Shown: positions 1 through 9,855, counted from the first letter of the stretch. The stretch is DNA of 64,000 nucleotides from Synechococcus sp. Cruz-7E5 (GCF_024345995.1 NZ_JAGQCE010000003.1:202367-266366), one strand, 5' to 3'. Numbers and translations: made by a program. The notes: generated from the letters alone by a model not told the origin.

Positions 1-14
1 CCGGCCAGGCCACG

Positions 15-1130
15 ATGCAGGTGTCGCCGCATTTCCTGACCTTGCTGCGCTTGCAGCTAGAGCAGTTCTCCGACCGCAGCGACATCCGCTCTCTGGTTGT
101 CTATCTGGCCATTCCCCGCGCTGACGGCAAGCCGGCCCTGATGCCGGCAGGCCACTGGCCTCCACAACGCATGGTCCTTCCCCCCGTAGAGGAAGACGAG
201 ACTCTGCTGCTGCCCAGTGAGCAGCGCCGCTGGCTGCCCCTGCGCCACCAGAGCACGCTGCTGGGCGCCCTGCGGGTGGAACTGGCTGGGAGTGCCTGGC
301 CGGCCAACCTCCATCCACGGCTGCAGGCGGCGGCCCAGGTCCTCACCGAGGCCCTGCTGCTGGATCTGGAGCACCAACGGCTGAGCGAGCAGCTGGAGAG
401 GCAGCAGCAGCAGTTGCGCCTGCTGGTGCACCAGATGCGCAACCCCCTGGCCGCCCTGCGCACCTTTGCCCAGCTGCTCAAACGACGCCTCGAGGGCGAT
501 CCCGAGAACCGCGCACTGGTGGAGAACCTGCTGGTGGAAGGGCAGCAGCTGCACCGTTACATCGAAGCGATCGACGGGCTCACGGATCCAGCGGCACTCC
601 AGTCCGGCCCCCAGAGTTCAGGCCCCCTGCTGCTGCCGCCGTCCCTCCAGGCCGGCAACGCCGCACCCCTGCAGGAGCGGATCGAGCCCCTGCTGCAGCG
701 CGCAGCCGCCACCGCAGCCCTGCAGGGGCGCCCCTGGCAGGGCCCCAGCTCTTTGCCGGACTGGCGCGGCGACAGCGCCGCCGTGGCCGAAATTCTGGCC
801 AACCTGCTGGAGAACGCCTTCCGCTACAGCCCCGAAGGCAGCAGCGTGGGACTGCACACCGCCATGGCATCTGGCGGAAGCCCCAGGCTCACCGTCTGGG
901 ATGGCGGCGGGGCGATCTCTCCGGACGAGCGGGAGGCGATCTTCGGACGAGGGATCCGGGGGGAGCGGGGCCAGGCCCTCCCTGGTACGGGCCTGGGGTT
1001 GGCCCTGGCCAGGGATCTGGCCCGCAGCCTGGGTGGTGAACTGAGTCTGCTCTGCCCTCCCAAACTCGCTGCCAGCGATCTGCCCGACGCCGGCAACGCC
1101 TTCCTGCTGGAGCTGCCGCCCAGCGCCTAG
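15..1130 (+). CDS. Sensor histidine kinase (two-component system)
   Basis: Predicted to autophosphorylate on histidine and pass the phosphate to an unidentified response regulator. The N-terminal ~120 residues look like a GAF-type sensor fold with no transmembrane segment, so it is probably soluble. A short coiled coil leads to an H-box (HQMRNPLAAL, His139), followed by an HATPase domain with an N-box near residue 265 (NLLENAFRYSPEG), a G1 box (WDGGGAISPDE) and a G2 box (GTGLGLALARDLA). The ATG at 15 is the first visible start, but only 14 bases lie upstream, so the protein could be longer. It converges on cobS with a 4-base overlap. No response regulator lies beside it. The family is clear; the stimulus is unknown. 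Confidence 0.9.
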   Translation: MQVSPHFLTLLRLQLEQFSDRSDIRSLVVYLAIPRADGKPALMPAGHWPPQRMVLPPVEEDETLLLPSEQRRWLPLRHQSTLLGALRVELAGSAWPANLHPRLQAAAQVLTEALLLDLEHQRLSEQLERQQQQLRLLVHQMRNPLAALRTFAQLLKRRLEGDPENRALVENLLVEGQQLHRYIEAIDGLTDPAALQSGPQSSGPLLLPPSLQAGNAAPLQERIEPLLQRAAATAALQGRPWQGPSSLPDWRGDSAAVAEILANLLENAFRYSPEGSSVGLHTAMASGGSPRLTVWDGGGAISPDEREAIFGRGIRGERGQALPGTGLGLALARDLARSLGGELSLLCPPKLAASDLPDAGNAFLLELPPSA

Positions 1131-1915
1131 CCCGCCCCAGCCACGAGGGCAGCCAGGGCCAGCAGCAGCAGGGTCAGGCTCTCCACCCATTCCACGCAGG
1201 CGCCATAGCTGTCACCGCTGTGCCCCCCCAGGCGGCGGCCCAGCCCCAGCGGCACCAGCCAAGCCGGCAGCAGGCCCAGCAAGCCCTGCCAGGGCCAACC
1301 CATCGACGCCCCCGCCAGGGTGAGCGGCACCAGCAACACCAGCGCTGGTCTGAGCTCCCGGCCGAGGCCGAGCCAGTGCAGCTGATGAAACGCGGCGGTG
1401 CCGGCGGGCCGCAGGTAGGGGAAGAGGTGCATGGCAAGCAACGGGGCGATACGGCCCCACACCCCGGCCCAGACCAGGCCGAGAGCCACCAGGGGACCGA
1501 GGTTCAGCTCCGCCAGGGTGAGCAGCGCGGCCGCCCGCAGCAACAGCACCTGAACCAGGGCCAGCACCCCACTGGCCCCGACCCGGCTGTCGTCCATCGC
1601 CTCCAGGGCCCGCTCGCCGGCCGCCAGGCCATCGGCCGTGTCCATCACCCCATCGGCGTGGATTCCGCCCGTCAGCCAGAGGCCAAGGGCCAAGACCAGG
1701 GCTAGGCGGGCCCCTCCCGGGAGCCAGGGTTCCGCCAGGCACCAGAGCAAGCCCTGCAGCAGGCCCTGCAGCAGGCCGATCCAGGGGGCGAAGCGGGCAA
1801 TCCGCTCAAAGCGGGGCTGCAACCGTGGCCAGGCGGGCAGCACCGTGTAGAAGATCCAGGCCCCGGCCAGATCGCGCAGCCAGGGAGGCGCCGTAAGGGG
1901 CCTCATCGCCCACAC
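1127..1915 (-). CDS. cobS: Adenosylcobinamide-GDP ribazoletransferase (cobalamin synthase)
   Basis: CobS joins adenosylcobinamide-GDP to alpha-ribazole(-5'-phosphate), the last assembly step of (pseudo)cobalamin in the inner membrane. The 262-residue protein is very hydrophobic with about six membrane spans and carries the family's acidic cytoplasmic motif near residues 80-95 (GGIHADGVMDTADGLAAG), which binds the metal-nucleotide, plus the GGHSGDSYGA motif near the C terminus. Length matches the family. ATG at 1915 is used here; a second ATG three codons later is equally possible. It is divergent from tgt with a short gap of about 45 bases. Confidence 0.93.
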   Translation of the reverse strand: MWAMRPLTAPPWLRDLAGAWIFYTVLPAWPRLQPRFERIARFAPWIGLLQGLLQGLLWCLAEPWLPGGARLALVLALGLWLTGGIHADGVMDTADGLAAGERALEAMDDSRVGASGVLALVQVLLLRAAALLTLAELNLGPLVALGLVWAGVWGRIAPLLAMHLFPYLRPAGTAAFHQLHWLGLGRELRPALVLLVPLTLAGASMGWPWQGLLGLLPAWLVPLGLGRRLGGHSGDSYGACVEWVESLTLLLLALAALVAGAG

Positions 1916-1959
1916 CAGGGCGAACGAACTAAGTTCAACGCCGAACCGTTCCAGCCGCC

Positions 1960-3105
1960 GTGACCCGCTCCGCCGCAGCGGCCGACCTCTTCCGGTTCGA
2001 GATCACGGCCCAGTGCCCTTGTACCCAGGCCCGCTGCGGCGTCTTTCACACGCCCCATGGCCGCGTTGAAACGCCCCGCTTCATGCCGGTGGGCACCCTG
2101 GGCACCGTGAAGGGGGTGACCCCGGCCCAGCTGGCGGCCACCGGCGCCCAGATGGTGCTCGCCAACACCTATCACCTGCACCTCCAGCCCGGTGAGGGGA
2201 TCGTGGCCGAAGCCGGCGGGCTGCACCGCTTCATGGGCTGGGATGGGCCCCTGCTCACCGATTCGGGTGGATTCCAGGTGTTCAGCCTCGGCAGGATAAA
2301 TCTGATAAGTGACGAGGGAGTGGTGTTCCGCTCGCCCCGCGACGGCGCCCGCATCAACCTCACACCGGAGCGTTCGATGCAGATCCAGATGGCGCTCGGG
2401 GCTGATGTGGCCATGGCCTTCGATCAGTGTCCGCCCTATCCCGCCAGCGAAAACGACGTGGGCGAGGCCTGCCGCCGCACCCACGCCTGGCTGGAGCGTT
2501 GCATGGCCACCCATGACCGCAGCGACCAGGCGCTGTTCGGCATTGTTCAGGGGGGCACGTTCCCCCATCTGCGCGAGCAGGCGGCACGGACTGTGAGTGC
2601 CATGGACCTGCCCGGTATCGCGATCGGCGGCGTGAGCGTGGGGGAGCCGGTGGAGGCCATGCACCGGATCGTGCGCCAGGTTGCGCCGCTGCTGCCCAGG
2701 GATCGTCCCCGCTACCTGATGGGTGTGGGCAGCCTGCGGGAGATGGCGATCGCCGTGGCCCAGGGCATCGACCTGTTCGACTGCGTGCTGCCCACCCGCC
2801 TGGGCCGCCACGGCACCGCCCTGGTGGGGGGCGAACGCTGGAACCTGCGCAACGCCCGTTTCCGCCACGACCACACCCCGCTCGATTCCAGCTGCGCCTG
2901 CCCGGCCTGCACCTGTCACAGCCGGGCTTATCTGCATCACCTGTTCCGCAGCAACGAACTGCTCGGCCGGATCCTGCTCAGCCTGCACAACCTCACCCAG
3001 CTGATTCGCTTCAGCACAGCCATGGCGACGGCCATCCGCGAGGGCTGCTTTGCAGAGGATTTCACTCCCTGGGAGCCCGGCTCCGGAGCAGCTCACACGT
3101 GGTAG
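1960..3105 (+). CDS. tgt: tRNA-guanine transglycosylase (queuine tRNA-ribosyltransferase)
   Basis: Exchanges guanine 34 in the anticodon of GUN tRNAs for the queuosine precursor preQ1. The (beta/alpha)8 enzyme shows the substrate-pocket motif [14 protein letters not shown] near residue 100, the GGVSVGEP loop near 225, the catalytic [15 protein letters not shown] segment near 270-285, and a C-terminal zinc site (CACPAC plus a later His). The 381-residue length fits. It opens with GTG at 1960. psbK follows closely on the same strand, a pairing kept in many cyanobacteria. Confidence 0.95.
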   Translation: MTRSAAAADLFRFEITAQCPCTQARCGVFHTPHGRVETPRFMPVGTLGTVKGVTPAQLAATGAQMVLANTYHLHLQPGEGIVAEAGGLHRFMGWDGPLLTDSGGFQVFSLGRINLISDEGVVFRSPRDGARINLTPERSMQIQMALGADVAMAFDQCPPYPASENDVGEACRRTHAWLERCMATHDRSDQALFGIVQGGTFPHLREQAARTVSAMDLPGIAIGGVSVGEPVEAMHRIVRQVAPLLPRDRPRYLMGVGSLREMAIAVAQGIDLFDCVLPTRLGRHGTALVGGERWNLRNARFRHDHTPLDSSCACPACTCHSRAYLHHLFRSNELLGRILLSLHNLTQLIRFSTAMATAIREGCFAEDFTPWEPGSGAAHTW

Positions 3106-3139
3106 CGTCCAGCCCATATCACGTTTTCGCCGTTCAGGG

Positions 3140-3292
3140 ATGGTCTTCTCCGCGCTGATCTCCGCCACCACCCTGGCCGAACTTCCTGAGGCCTACCAGG
3201 CCTTCGGCCCACTGGTCGACATCCTGCCGATCATCCCCCTTTTCTTCCTGCTGCTGGCTTTCGTCTGGCAGGCCTCCGTCGGCTTCCGCTGA
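3140..3292 (+). CDS. psbK: Photosystem II reaction-centre protein K
   Basis: PsbK is a single-span thylakoid subunit of photosystem II that sits next to CP43 and helps bind plastoquinone and assemble dimers. The 50-residue product has a cleavable N-terminal presequence (about 13 residues) followed by the conserved mature core [19 protein letters not shown] and a hydrophobic helix ending in [12 protein letters not shown], which is diagnostic. The ATG at 3140 gives the normal family length; an open frame continues upstream into tgt but is not needed. It lies 34 bases behind tgt and may be partly cotranscribed. Confidence 0.95.
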   Translation: MVFSALISATTLAELPEAYQAFGPLVDILPIIPLFFLLLAFVWQASVGFR

Positions 3293-3339
3293 GCCGTCGC
3301 GCCAGGCAGGCACATCACACCACAGCTCGGGGCAGCGCC

Positions 3340-4071
3340 TCAGCCGCCCCGCAGCACAGCCCAGGCAAAAGCAGGCAGCGCCAGCATCCTTCGCCAACGG
3401 CTCGGTTCCTGAATCAACCGGTACAACCATTCGATCTGCAGGGCTCCCATCCAGGCGGGGGCCCTTTTTTTGGTCCCGGCCCAGACATCGAAACTGCCGC
3501 CCACCCCCATCCAGAGGCCGTTCTGGCCCTGATGCAGCCGCTGGATCCAGGTTTCCTGGCGAGGGACCCCCAGCGCCACCAGCACCAGATCCAGCTGGCT
3601 GGCTTGCAACGTGGCTTCCAGCCCCGGCCAGGCCGCATCAGCTTGGTAGCCGTGTATCGCAGCGACCAGATCGAGCGCCGGCAGTCGCTGCAGCAGGCGC
3701 TCCCGCAGGCGCTCCATCACGGTGGGTGATGCCCCCACCAGGGCCACCCGCCATCCCCGCTCGGCAGCCTCCACCAGCAGCCGATCAGCCAGCTCGATGC
3801 CCGGGCTGCGTCTCACCCGGTACCCCTGCCGCCCCAGGGCCCAGACCACCCCCGCCCCATCGGGGATGACCAGTTCGGCGGCTCGAATCACATCCCCGAG
3901 GGCCGGATCCTCGAGCGCTGCCATCGTCATCTCGGCGTTGAGGGTGACGATCTGACCGCCGCCGCGGCCGTGGAGCACCAGCGCGGCATCCGCCACATCG
4001 GCGCAGACATCGACCGGCAGTCCCAGCACCTTCGAGCGCAGGCCCCCGGGAACCTGAGTTTCCGTCACCAT
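3340..4071 (-). CDS. WecG/TagA/CpsF-family glycosyltransferase (GT26)
   Basis: Members of this family transfer a hexosamine (ManNAc or ManNAcA) to a lipid-linked sugar in cell-surface polysaccharide synthesis at the inner face of the membrane. Family hallmarks are present: TLNAEMTMAALEDP near residue 55, the PDGAGVVWA motif near residue 80, a nucleotide-binding-like VALVGASPTVMERL segment, and LVALGVPRQETWI followed by GVGGSFDVWAGTKKRAP. Start chosen at ATG 4071 (MVTETQVPGG), which gives about 243 residues; an upstream start at 4167 would run into the divergent gene at 4166. The acceptor cannot be told from sequence. Confidence 0.85.
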   Translation of the reverse strand: MVTETQVPGGLRSKVLGLPVDVCADVADAALVLHGRGGGQIVTLNAEMTMAALEDPALGDVIRAAELVIPDGAGVVWALGRQGYRVRRSPGIELADRLLVEAAERGWRVALVGASPTVMERLRERLLQRLPALDLVAAIHGYQADAAWPGLEATLQASQLDLVLVALGVPRQETWIQRLHQGQNGLWMGVGGSFDVWAGTKKRAPAWMGALQIEWLYRLIQEPSRWRRMLALPAFAWAVLRGG

Positions 4072-4165
4072 CACGGCCAGGTCCCTTCGGACCACAGGGG
4101 AGAATCTAGGGAGAGTACCCATCTGCAGGGCAGATCCCTCCATCAACCTCGCAACCAGGCCGACC

Positions 4166-7100
4166 ATGACGAGCGAGTGGACCCGCGATGGGGGCCTGGA
4201 GCCGCCCCTGCAGGAGCAGCTGGGCGCCCGCCAGCTCAGCGACGAAGACGCCCACGAGCTGCTTCGCCACCTCGACAGCCAGATCGAGCGGGTGGTGCTG
4301 GCCCGTCAGCATCCGATCAGCGGACTGCTGCCGGCGAGCACCGCCAACACCGTACATGGCAACTACGGCGATGCCTGGGTGCGGGACTGCGTCTACTCGA
4401 TTCAGTGCGTCTGGGGGCTCGCCCAGGCCCACCGCCGCCTGAATGGACCCTGCACCCGCAGCCATGAGCTGAACCAGCGGGTGCTGCAACTGATGCGCGG
4501 CCTGCTCAGCGCCATGATGCGCCAAGCACCGAAGGTGGAGCGCTTCAAGCGCAGCCTTGACCGGCTCGACGCCATCCATGCCAAGTTCGACACCGGCACG
4601 GGCAACCCGGTGGTGCCCGACGACGGCTGGGGGCATCTGCAGCTTGACGCCACCGCCCTCTATCTGCTGCAACTGGCCCAGCTGACCCGGGCCGGGCTGG
4701 TGGTGGTGCAGAGCAGCCATGAGCGGGACTTCCTGCAGAACCTGGTGTATTACGTGGCTCGGGCCTACCGGATCGCCGACTACGGCATCTGGGAGCGGGG
4801 CGACAAGGGCAATCACGGCGAACCGGAGCGCAACGCCAGCTCGATCGGCCTGGTCAAGGCGGCCCTGGAGGCCCTGGAGGGCCTCGATCTCTACGGCCCC
4901 TATGGCGACGGCAGCTTCTGCCTGCACATCCCCCATCCGGCGATTGTGCGGCTGCGGCGGGCCCTGCAGGCCCTGCTGCCGCGGGAGTCGGCCAGCAAGG
5001 AGGTGGACAGCGCCTGCCTCTCAGTGATCGGCTACCCCGCCTGGGCGGTGGAGGACCCGGAGCTGGTGGAGCGAACACGCAGCAAGATCCGCCGAGATCT
5101 CGGCGGCGCCTACGGCTACAAGCGCTTTCGCCGCGACGGCCACCAGACCCTGGTGGAGGACCACGAACGGCTCCACTACGAACCGGAGGAACTGGCCCAG
5201 TTCGAGGGCATCGAGTGCGAGTGGCCCCTGTTCTTCGCCTATGAGCTGGTCACGGCCTGCTGCGAGGAGCGCTGGAGCGAGGCCTGGCAATGGCGGCGGC
5301 GCCTCGAGGCGGTGAGCGTGGAAGTCGATGGCGTGCCCGAACTGCCCGAGCTCTACCTGGTGCCGGCCGACGCGATTGAGGCGGAACGACTCCATCCCGG
5401 CACCCAGGAACGGATCGCCAATGAGAACGTGCCTCTGCTCTGGACCCAGAGCCTCACCTGGCTGGGGGACCTGCTGCTCAACGGTCTGTTGAGTCCGGAG
5501 GACATCGATCCCAGCCACCGCCGCCAGCCGGCACCCCTCGGCGCTGAGCGGGTGCTGGTGGCCCTGGTGCCTGAGAACGACACCATTGCCGCGGCGCTGG
5601 AGCAAGCCGGCCTGCCGGTGACCCGAGCCCACGGCTCGGTGCGGGTGGCCAGCTCCAGGGAACTGGGCCGACGCATGGCCTCGGTGGGCGCGAACGCCAG
5701 GCTTGGTCTCAGTGGCTATCCACCGGTGCGTATGGAAACCATGGCGACGGCCCTGCTGTATCGCAGCACCGCTGGGAGTGACCAGAACGGGAGCTGCAAC
5801 GAGATGATGGCTTTCCTGCCTTCGGTGCTGGAGGAGGGCACCTTCTATCTGGCTGACGACCCGGAGCAGCTGGTGGACACCGTGACCAGTGAGCTTCGGC
5901 TGCTCCAGCGGCAGTGGCGCGGCGATGGCCTGCCCCTGCTGTTGATCCCCCTGGCAGCCAGTCCCTTCCAGCGGGATCCCGCCACCTTGATCCGCATGGG
6001 TGAAGCCCTGCGCAGCGGTCTGGTGGAAGGCGTACCGGTGCAGCTCGATCGTCTCGAAGGACTGATCGATCAGGTCTGCTGGGAGGAGCTGCCGCCACCC
6101 CAGGAGCAGCCCCTGGCGAGGCGCAGCCAGCCGGCCGCCCCAGTGCTGCGCCACAGCACCAGCCAGAAGCCGCTCACGATCCAGCAGGAACAGGAACTGG
6201 AGGACATCGCCATCCCAGGACTGGCGGATCTGCTCTGGCGCAGCACCTCTCTGCCCGAGCAGGCTGAAGTGCTGGAGCAACTGGTGCAGCGGCTGGGGCG
6301 GAGCGCGATCCTGCAGGGCCCATCCAGCGCCGGACCGCTGAAGCTGCAGGCGCTGGTGGAGGAGATCTACCGCCGGGGCCTGGCCGAAGGTGACTGGAAC
6401 GTGGTGCGGCGCTGCGCCGGACTGATGCAGCTGGTGCATCCCCAGCTGGAGGATGCCCTCACCGACATCCTGGTGCGTCAGAAGCAGGTGGTGGTGGGCC
6501 GCAACTACACCCATGAGTCGCTGATCAGCCAACCCCAGGGCAGCGCCATGATCGGGGCCATGATCCGTCGCTTCAGTGGAGACGACGGCCGCGAGTGGAT
6601 GCTGCAGCAGGAGCTGCTGCTGGCCCTCGACGGGCTGGCCCGCTCGGAGCAGGCGCTGCTCAGCGGCAGCCTGACGATCCAGCTGGGGCAACTGCTGCTC
6701 CTGCTCACCGGCGAGCTGGCGGCCGAACTGGATCTCACCGCCGACGACGCCTTCGAAGCACTCTGCGATTTGCCGCCCCACGCCATCCGACGGCGCCTGC
6801 GCACGGTGCTGGCGGATGTGGACCATGCGCGCGAGGCCCTGCGCCGCAAGGAGCAGCTCCACCTGAGCGGGCGGGTGCGCTGGGAGGTGCCCGATCCCCT
6901 CGACGACCTGCCCCTGGGCAGCGGCTGTGGCTGGATGCAGCACCGCCAGCGCCTTGGAGCCCTGCAGCGGGTCCCTCGCGACTTCTACGCCGGCATCTGG
7001 GATCTGCTCCACCATTGCCGCGGGCTGGTGATCGGCGACAAGCTGGAGCGGCGCAACCGCCTTGAGAGCGAGCCCCTGCTCTCGGAAAAGACCCCAGGTG

Positions 7101-7489
7101 AGCGCAACTTCGCGGCCCTGGTGGACCACCTGCTGAGCAAGATCGAAGCTCCTGAATACCGCCAGCTCTGCACCGAGACCCTGCTCTCGCTGGTGGTGTT
7201 CGTGGGTGCCAACCCCCAGGTGCGCTTCGACGACTACCTGGCCCTCGACGTGGTGATCGGCCACGCGGTTCGGGTGGGCTGGCAACAGACCCACCCCGAG
7301 CTGGGCGGAGAGGATTACGCCAAGCAGAAGTCAGCGGCCTGGGATCTCTTCTACACCTCCTCACCGGCCCGTTGCCGCCGCTGGCAGATCCTGGCCCTGC
7401 GCGACCTCACCGAAATCGAGACTGGGGAAGGGGACGGGGAGACGGTCGCTCAGATGGGTGCGTCGAGGGCCATGCAGAGCGAGGGCTGA
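4166..7489 (+). CDS. GH15-like / phosphorylase-kinase-alpha-like protein
   Basis: A 1107-residue protein whose first ~450 residues match the glycoside hydrolase 15 fold found in glucoamylases and in phosphorylase kinase alpha/beta subunits. Visible motifs include TVHGNYGDAWVRDCVYSIQ near residue 55 (the substrate-pocket 'RD' motif) and a tryptophan- and acid-rich region near 340-360 (FEGIECEWPLFFAYE). The C-terminal half resembles the long helical region of the phosphorylase-kinase type and lacks an obvious catalytic signature. No signal peptide is seen, so it is probably cytoplasmic. Whether it hydrolyses alpha-glucans or regulates glycogen enzymes is not shown. Its end overlaps the convergent oxidoreductase gene by 40 bases. 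Confidence 0.8.
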   Translation: MTSEWTRDGGLEPPLQEQLGARQLSDEDAHELLRHLDSQIERVVLARQHPISGLLPASTANTVHGNYGDAWVRDCVYSIQCVWGLAQAHRRLNGPCTRSHELNQRVLQLMRGLLSAMMRQAPKVERFKRSLDRLDAIHAKFDTGTGNPVVPDDGWGHLQLDATALYLLQLAQLTRAGLVVVQSSHERDFLQNLVYYVARAYRIADYGIWERGDKGNHGEPERNASSIGLVKAALEALEGLDLYGPYGDGSFCLHIPHPAIVRLRRALQALLPRESASKEVDSACLSVIGYPAWAVEDPELVERTRSKIRRDLGGAYGYKRFRRDGHQTLVEDHERLHYEPEELAQFEGIECEWPLFFAYELVTACCEERWSEAWQWRRRLEAVSVEVDGVPELPELYLVPADAIEAERLHPGTQERIANENVPLLWTQSLTWLGDLLLNGLLSPEDIDPSHRRQPAPLGAERVLVALVPENDTIAAALEQAGLPVTRAHGSVRVASSRELGRRMASVGANARLGLSGYPPVRMETMATALLYRSTAGSDQNGSCNEMMAFLPSVLEEGTFYLADDPEQLVDTVTSELRLLQRQWRGDGLPLLLIPLAASPFQRDPATLIRMGEALRSGLVEGVPVQLDRLEGLIDQVCWEELPPPQEQPLARRSQPAAPVLRHSTSQKPLTIQQEQELEDIAIPGLADLLWRSTSLPEQAEVLEQLVQRLGRSAILQGPSSAGPLKLQALVEEIYRRGLAEGDWNVVRRCAGLMQLVHPQLEDALTDILVRQKQVVVGRNYTHESLISQPQGSAMIGAMIRRFSGDDGREWMLQQELLLALDGLARSEQALLSGSLTIQLGQLLLLLTGELAAELDLTADDAFEALCDLPPHAIRRRLRTVLADVDHAREALRRKEQLHLSGRVRWEVPDPLDDLPLGSGCGWMQHRQRLGALQRVPRDFYAGIWDLLHHCRGLVIGDKLERRNRLESEPLLSEKTPGERNFAALVDHLLSKIEAPEYRQLCTETLLSLVVFVGANPQVRFDDYLALDVVIGHAVRVGWQQTHPELGGEDYAKQKSAAWDLFYTSSPARCRRWQILALRDLTEIETGEGDGETVAQMGASRAMQSEG

Positions 7490-8457
7490 TCCACCGCCAG
7501 CTCGATCAGGTTGGCCAGCATCAGGGCCCTGGAGGCCTGCTGACCATCGACGGCTGGAACCTCGCGGCCACGCAGGCAAAGCAGGAAGTGTTCCAGCTCG
7601 GCATAGAGCGGCTCGATCGAGGTGGTGCTCACTTCCTCGATGAAGCCATCGTTGCGATAAAGCAATTCTCCGTGGTCGGCAGAGACCCACTCGTGGGCGC
7701 GGCGGTGGATGTGCAGCCGGCGATTGAGAAAGTCGGTTTCCACCAGGCTGGCGCGGCAATGGGCGCTGAGGCTGCGGATCTTGCGGTGGGCCATCTTGCT
7801 GGCCGTCAGGCTCGCCACCACCCCATTGCTGAAACCGAGGGTGGCATTGACGTAATCGATCGGACCGTCGGAACTGCGCCCTCCCGCCGCCGCCAGCCGC
7901 ACCACCTGGGAGCCGGCGAGCTCAAGCACAAGGTCGATGTCGTGGATCATCAGATCGAGCACCACCGACACATCGTTGGCCCGATCGGCATGGGGGCTGT
8001 GACGGCGTGCCTCCAGCACCACCACTTCCTCGTTCGCCACCACCTTGAGCAGTTCGCGAAAGGCGGGGTTGAAGCGCTCGATATGGCCCACCTGAAGCTG
8101 GCGCCCCGCCAGTTCCGCGGCCTGAATCAATTCGCTGGCCTCCTCCTGGCTGGCGGCGATAGGCTTCTCGATCAGCACATGCAGGCCGGCTTGGAGGCAG
8201 GCCATGCCCACGCGGTGGTGAAGCAGGGTGGGAACGGCAATGCAGACCGCCTCGACCTCGGGGAGCAGGTCGTCGAAGTTCTCGAACCAACGGCAGCCGA
8301 ACTGCTCAACAGCCAGCTGACCGCGACGTTGGTCGGGATCCGCCACCCCCACCAGCTCGGCGTCCCGCAGCAGGCTCAGGACTCTGGCGTGGTGCCATCC
8401 CATGTTGCCGATGCCGATGACCCCCACCTTGACCGGGGTGATGGGATCGCTGCTCAT
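7450..8457 (-). CDS. Gfo/Idh/MocA-family NAD(P)-dependent oxidoreductase
   Basis: A dehydrogenase acting on a sugar or sugar-nucleotide; substrate unknown. An N-terminal Rossmann fold is shown by VGVIGIGNMGWHHARVL, followed by the family's EKPIA motif (catalytic Lys) near residue 100 and the C-terminal beta-sheet domain with MIHDIDLVLELAGS. ATG at 8457 (MSSDPITPVK) places the Rossmann motif 11 residues in, as usual; a longer frame upstream has no conserved sequence. The total of 335 residues fits. UDP-sugar dehydrogenases of this family often serve surface-glycan synthesis, but nothing next to it confirms that. Confidence 0.85.
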   Translation of the reverse strand: MSSDPITPVKVGVIGIGNMGWHHARVLSLLRDAELVGVADPDQRRGQLAVEQFGCRWFENFDDLLPEVEAVCIAVPTLLHHRVGMACLQAGLHVLIEKPIAASQEEASELIQAAELAGRQLQVGHIERFNPAFRELLKVVANEEVVVLEARRHSPHADRANDVSVVLDLMIHDIDLVLELAGSQVVRLAAAGGRSSDGPIDYVNATLGFSNGVVASLTASKMAHRKIRSLSAHCRASLVETDFLNRRLHIHRRAHEWVSADHGELLYRNDGFIEEVSTTSIEPLYAELEHFLLCLRGREVPAVDGQQASRALMLANLIELAVDQPSLCMALDAPI

Positions 8458-8559
8458 CGCCGCACCAGCACACCCGCCAACGTGATCTCCAGCCGCTCCA
8501 GTCCAGGCATTATCAATGATCATCAGCTCCGGCGGCTCCAGCGCTGGTGATGAGTCGTC

Positions 8560-9855
8560 TCAGTCGGAGCCGCGACGGGTGATCTGAACCCGCTCGATGC
8601 GGGGGCCGTCCATGGCGCTGATCTCGAACTGGTGCCCCTTCCAGCGCAGGCTCTCGCCGGGGGCCGGGATGTGCTGCAGCCGCTCCAGCATGAAGCCCGC
8701 CAGGGTGTGATGGCCGTCGGCCTCCGGCAGGGAGAGGTTGAGCTGGCGGTTGAGCTCGAAGATCTCCAGATCACCGGCCACCAGCCAGGTGTCGTCCTGC
8801 AGCCGCTGCAGATTCTGGCGGATGGTGATCAGATCGTCCTCATCGCCGACGATCTCACTGGTGAGGTCGGCGACGGTGACCAGGCCCTCGGTGCCGCCAT
8901 GTTCATCCACCACCACCAGCAGGGGCTGGCCGCTGCGGATCAGCGGCAGCAGCACCGCCAGGGACACCGTTTCCTGCACCCGCGCCACAGGGGTGATGTA
9001 GGGAGCCAGGGGCGTGTCGCCCTGCAGAAGCCCCTGGGCAATCGGTTCGGCCAGCCGGCGCAGGTCAAGCACACCGCGCACATCATCAAGCGACTGACCG
9101 ATGACGGGGAAACGGGCGTGGGCGGTGGCGTGCACCGCCTCCATCAGCTCGGCGAAGGTCACCTCCAGGGGCAGGGTGACCATGCCGGAACGGGGCACCA
9201 TCACCTCACGCACCTGGGTGTCCCGCAGCGAGAACACACCTTCGAGGATGCTGCGCTCATCGGGAAGCAGACCGGTGACGCTGTTGGATTCGATCAGGGT
9301 TTCCAGCTCGCCGGCGGAGAGGGCGGGCACCAGCTCATCCCAGTTGCGGGGCAGCCCCAGCAGGCGCAGCAGGCCATTGGCGAAACGCTCCACCAGGATC
9401 AGCAGGGGCCAGAGGGTGCGGATCACCCACTCCAGCAAGGGTGCCAGCCGCAGGGCCGAGCTCTCCGGTCGGTGCATCACCCAGGCCTTGGGCGCCACGC
9501 CACCGATGACTGTGGCCAGCCCCACCAGAGCCAGAAAGACCAGCACATCGATCCAGAGGCGCTCGGCACCAGGATCGAGCCGCAGCGCCAGACCGCGGCC
9601 ACCCCAGCCGAGAGCCACCATGGCCAGGGCCGCCCCCAGCTGGGTGGCGACCAGGACCCGGCGCAGGCGCTGCTGCAACCGCTCCGCCGAGAGGGCGCCG
9701 GCGTGCCCGTCGGCGGCGAGCACCTTGACCCGGCTGGGCCGCAGGTGAATCAGGGCAAACTCGCTGGCGGCGAAGAAGGCCAACAGCGCCAGCAGGGCCA
9801 GCAGCACAACGAGCAGGCGCATGGGAAGAAGAGCAGCGAGCGGGTAGGGGTTCAC
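8560..9855 (-). CDS. CNNM/CorC-HlyC family membrane protein with CBS pair
   Basis: Members of this family are integral membrane proteins linked to Mg2+ or Co2+ transport; the old name is hemolysin-like. An N-terminal DUF21/CNNM membrane domain (about four hydrophobic segments, residues 10-170, with AASEFALIHLRPSR in the first loop) is followed by two CBS domains (VREVMVPRSGMVTLP near 215 and a second near 280) that bind adenine nucleotides, then a CorC/HlyC C-terminal domain. The 431-residue length is typical. Its start overlaps the stop of glmS by 4 bases (ATGA), so the two are probably cotranscribed. The transported ion is inferred from the family only. Confidence 0.85.
   Translation of the reverse strand: MNPYPLAALLPMRLLVVLLALLALLAFFAASEFALIHLRPSRVKVLAADGHAGALSAERLQQRLRRVLVATQLGAALAMVALGWGGRGLALRLDPGAERLWIDVLVFLALVGLATVIGGVAPKAWVMHRPESSALRLAPLLEWVIRTLWPLLILVERFANGLLRLLGLPRNWDELVPALSAGELETLIESNSVTGLLPDERSILEGVFSLRDTQVREVMVPRSGMVTLPLEVTFAELMEAVHATAHARFPVIGQSLDDVRGVLDLRRLAEPIAQGLLQGDTPLAPYITPVARVQETVSLAVLLPLIRSGQPLLVVVDEHGGTEGLVTVADLTSEIVGDEDDLITIRQNLQRLQDDTWLVAGDLEIFELNRQLNLSLPEADGHHTLAGFMLERLQHIPAPGESLRWKGHQFEISAMDGPRIERVQITRRGSD

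Noticed and set aside
3463..3472. T run in the WecG-like gene, considered as terminator or slippery site
   Set aside because: It codes Lys-Lys of the conserved GTKKRAP motif and has no hairpin in front.
5021..7294. Very long minus-strand open frame (757 codons) opposite the GH15-like gene
   Set aside because: His/Gln/Leu-rich composition typical of the antisense frame of GC-rich coding DNA; the plus-strand product has real family motifs.
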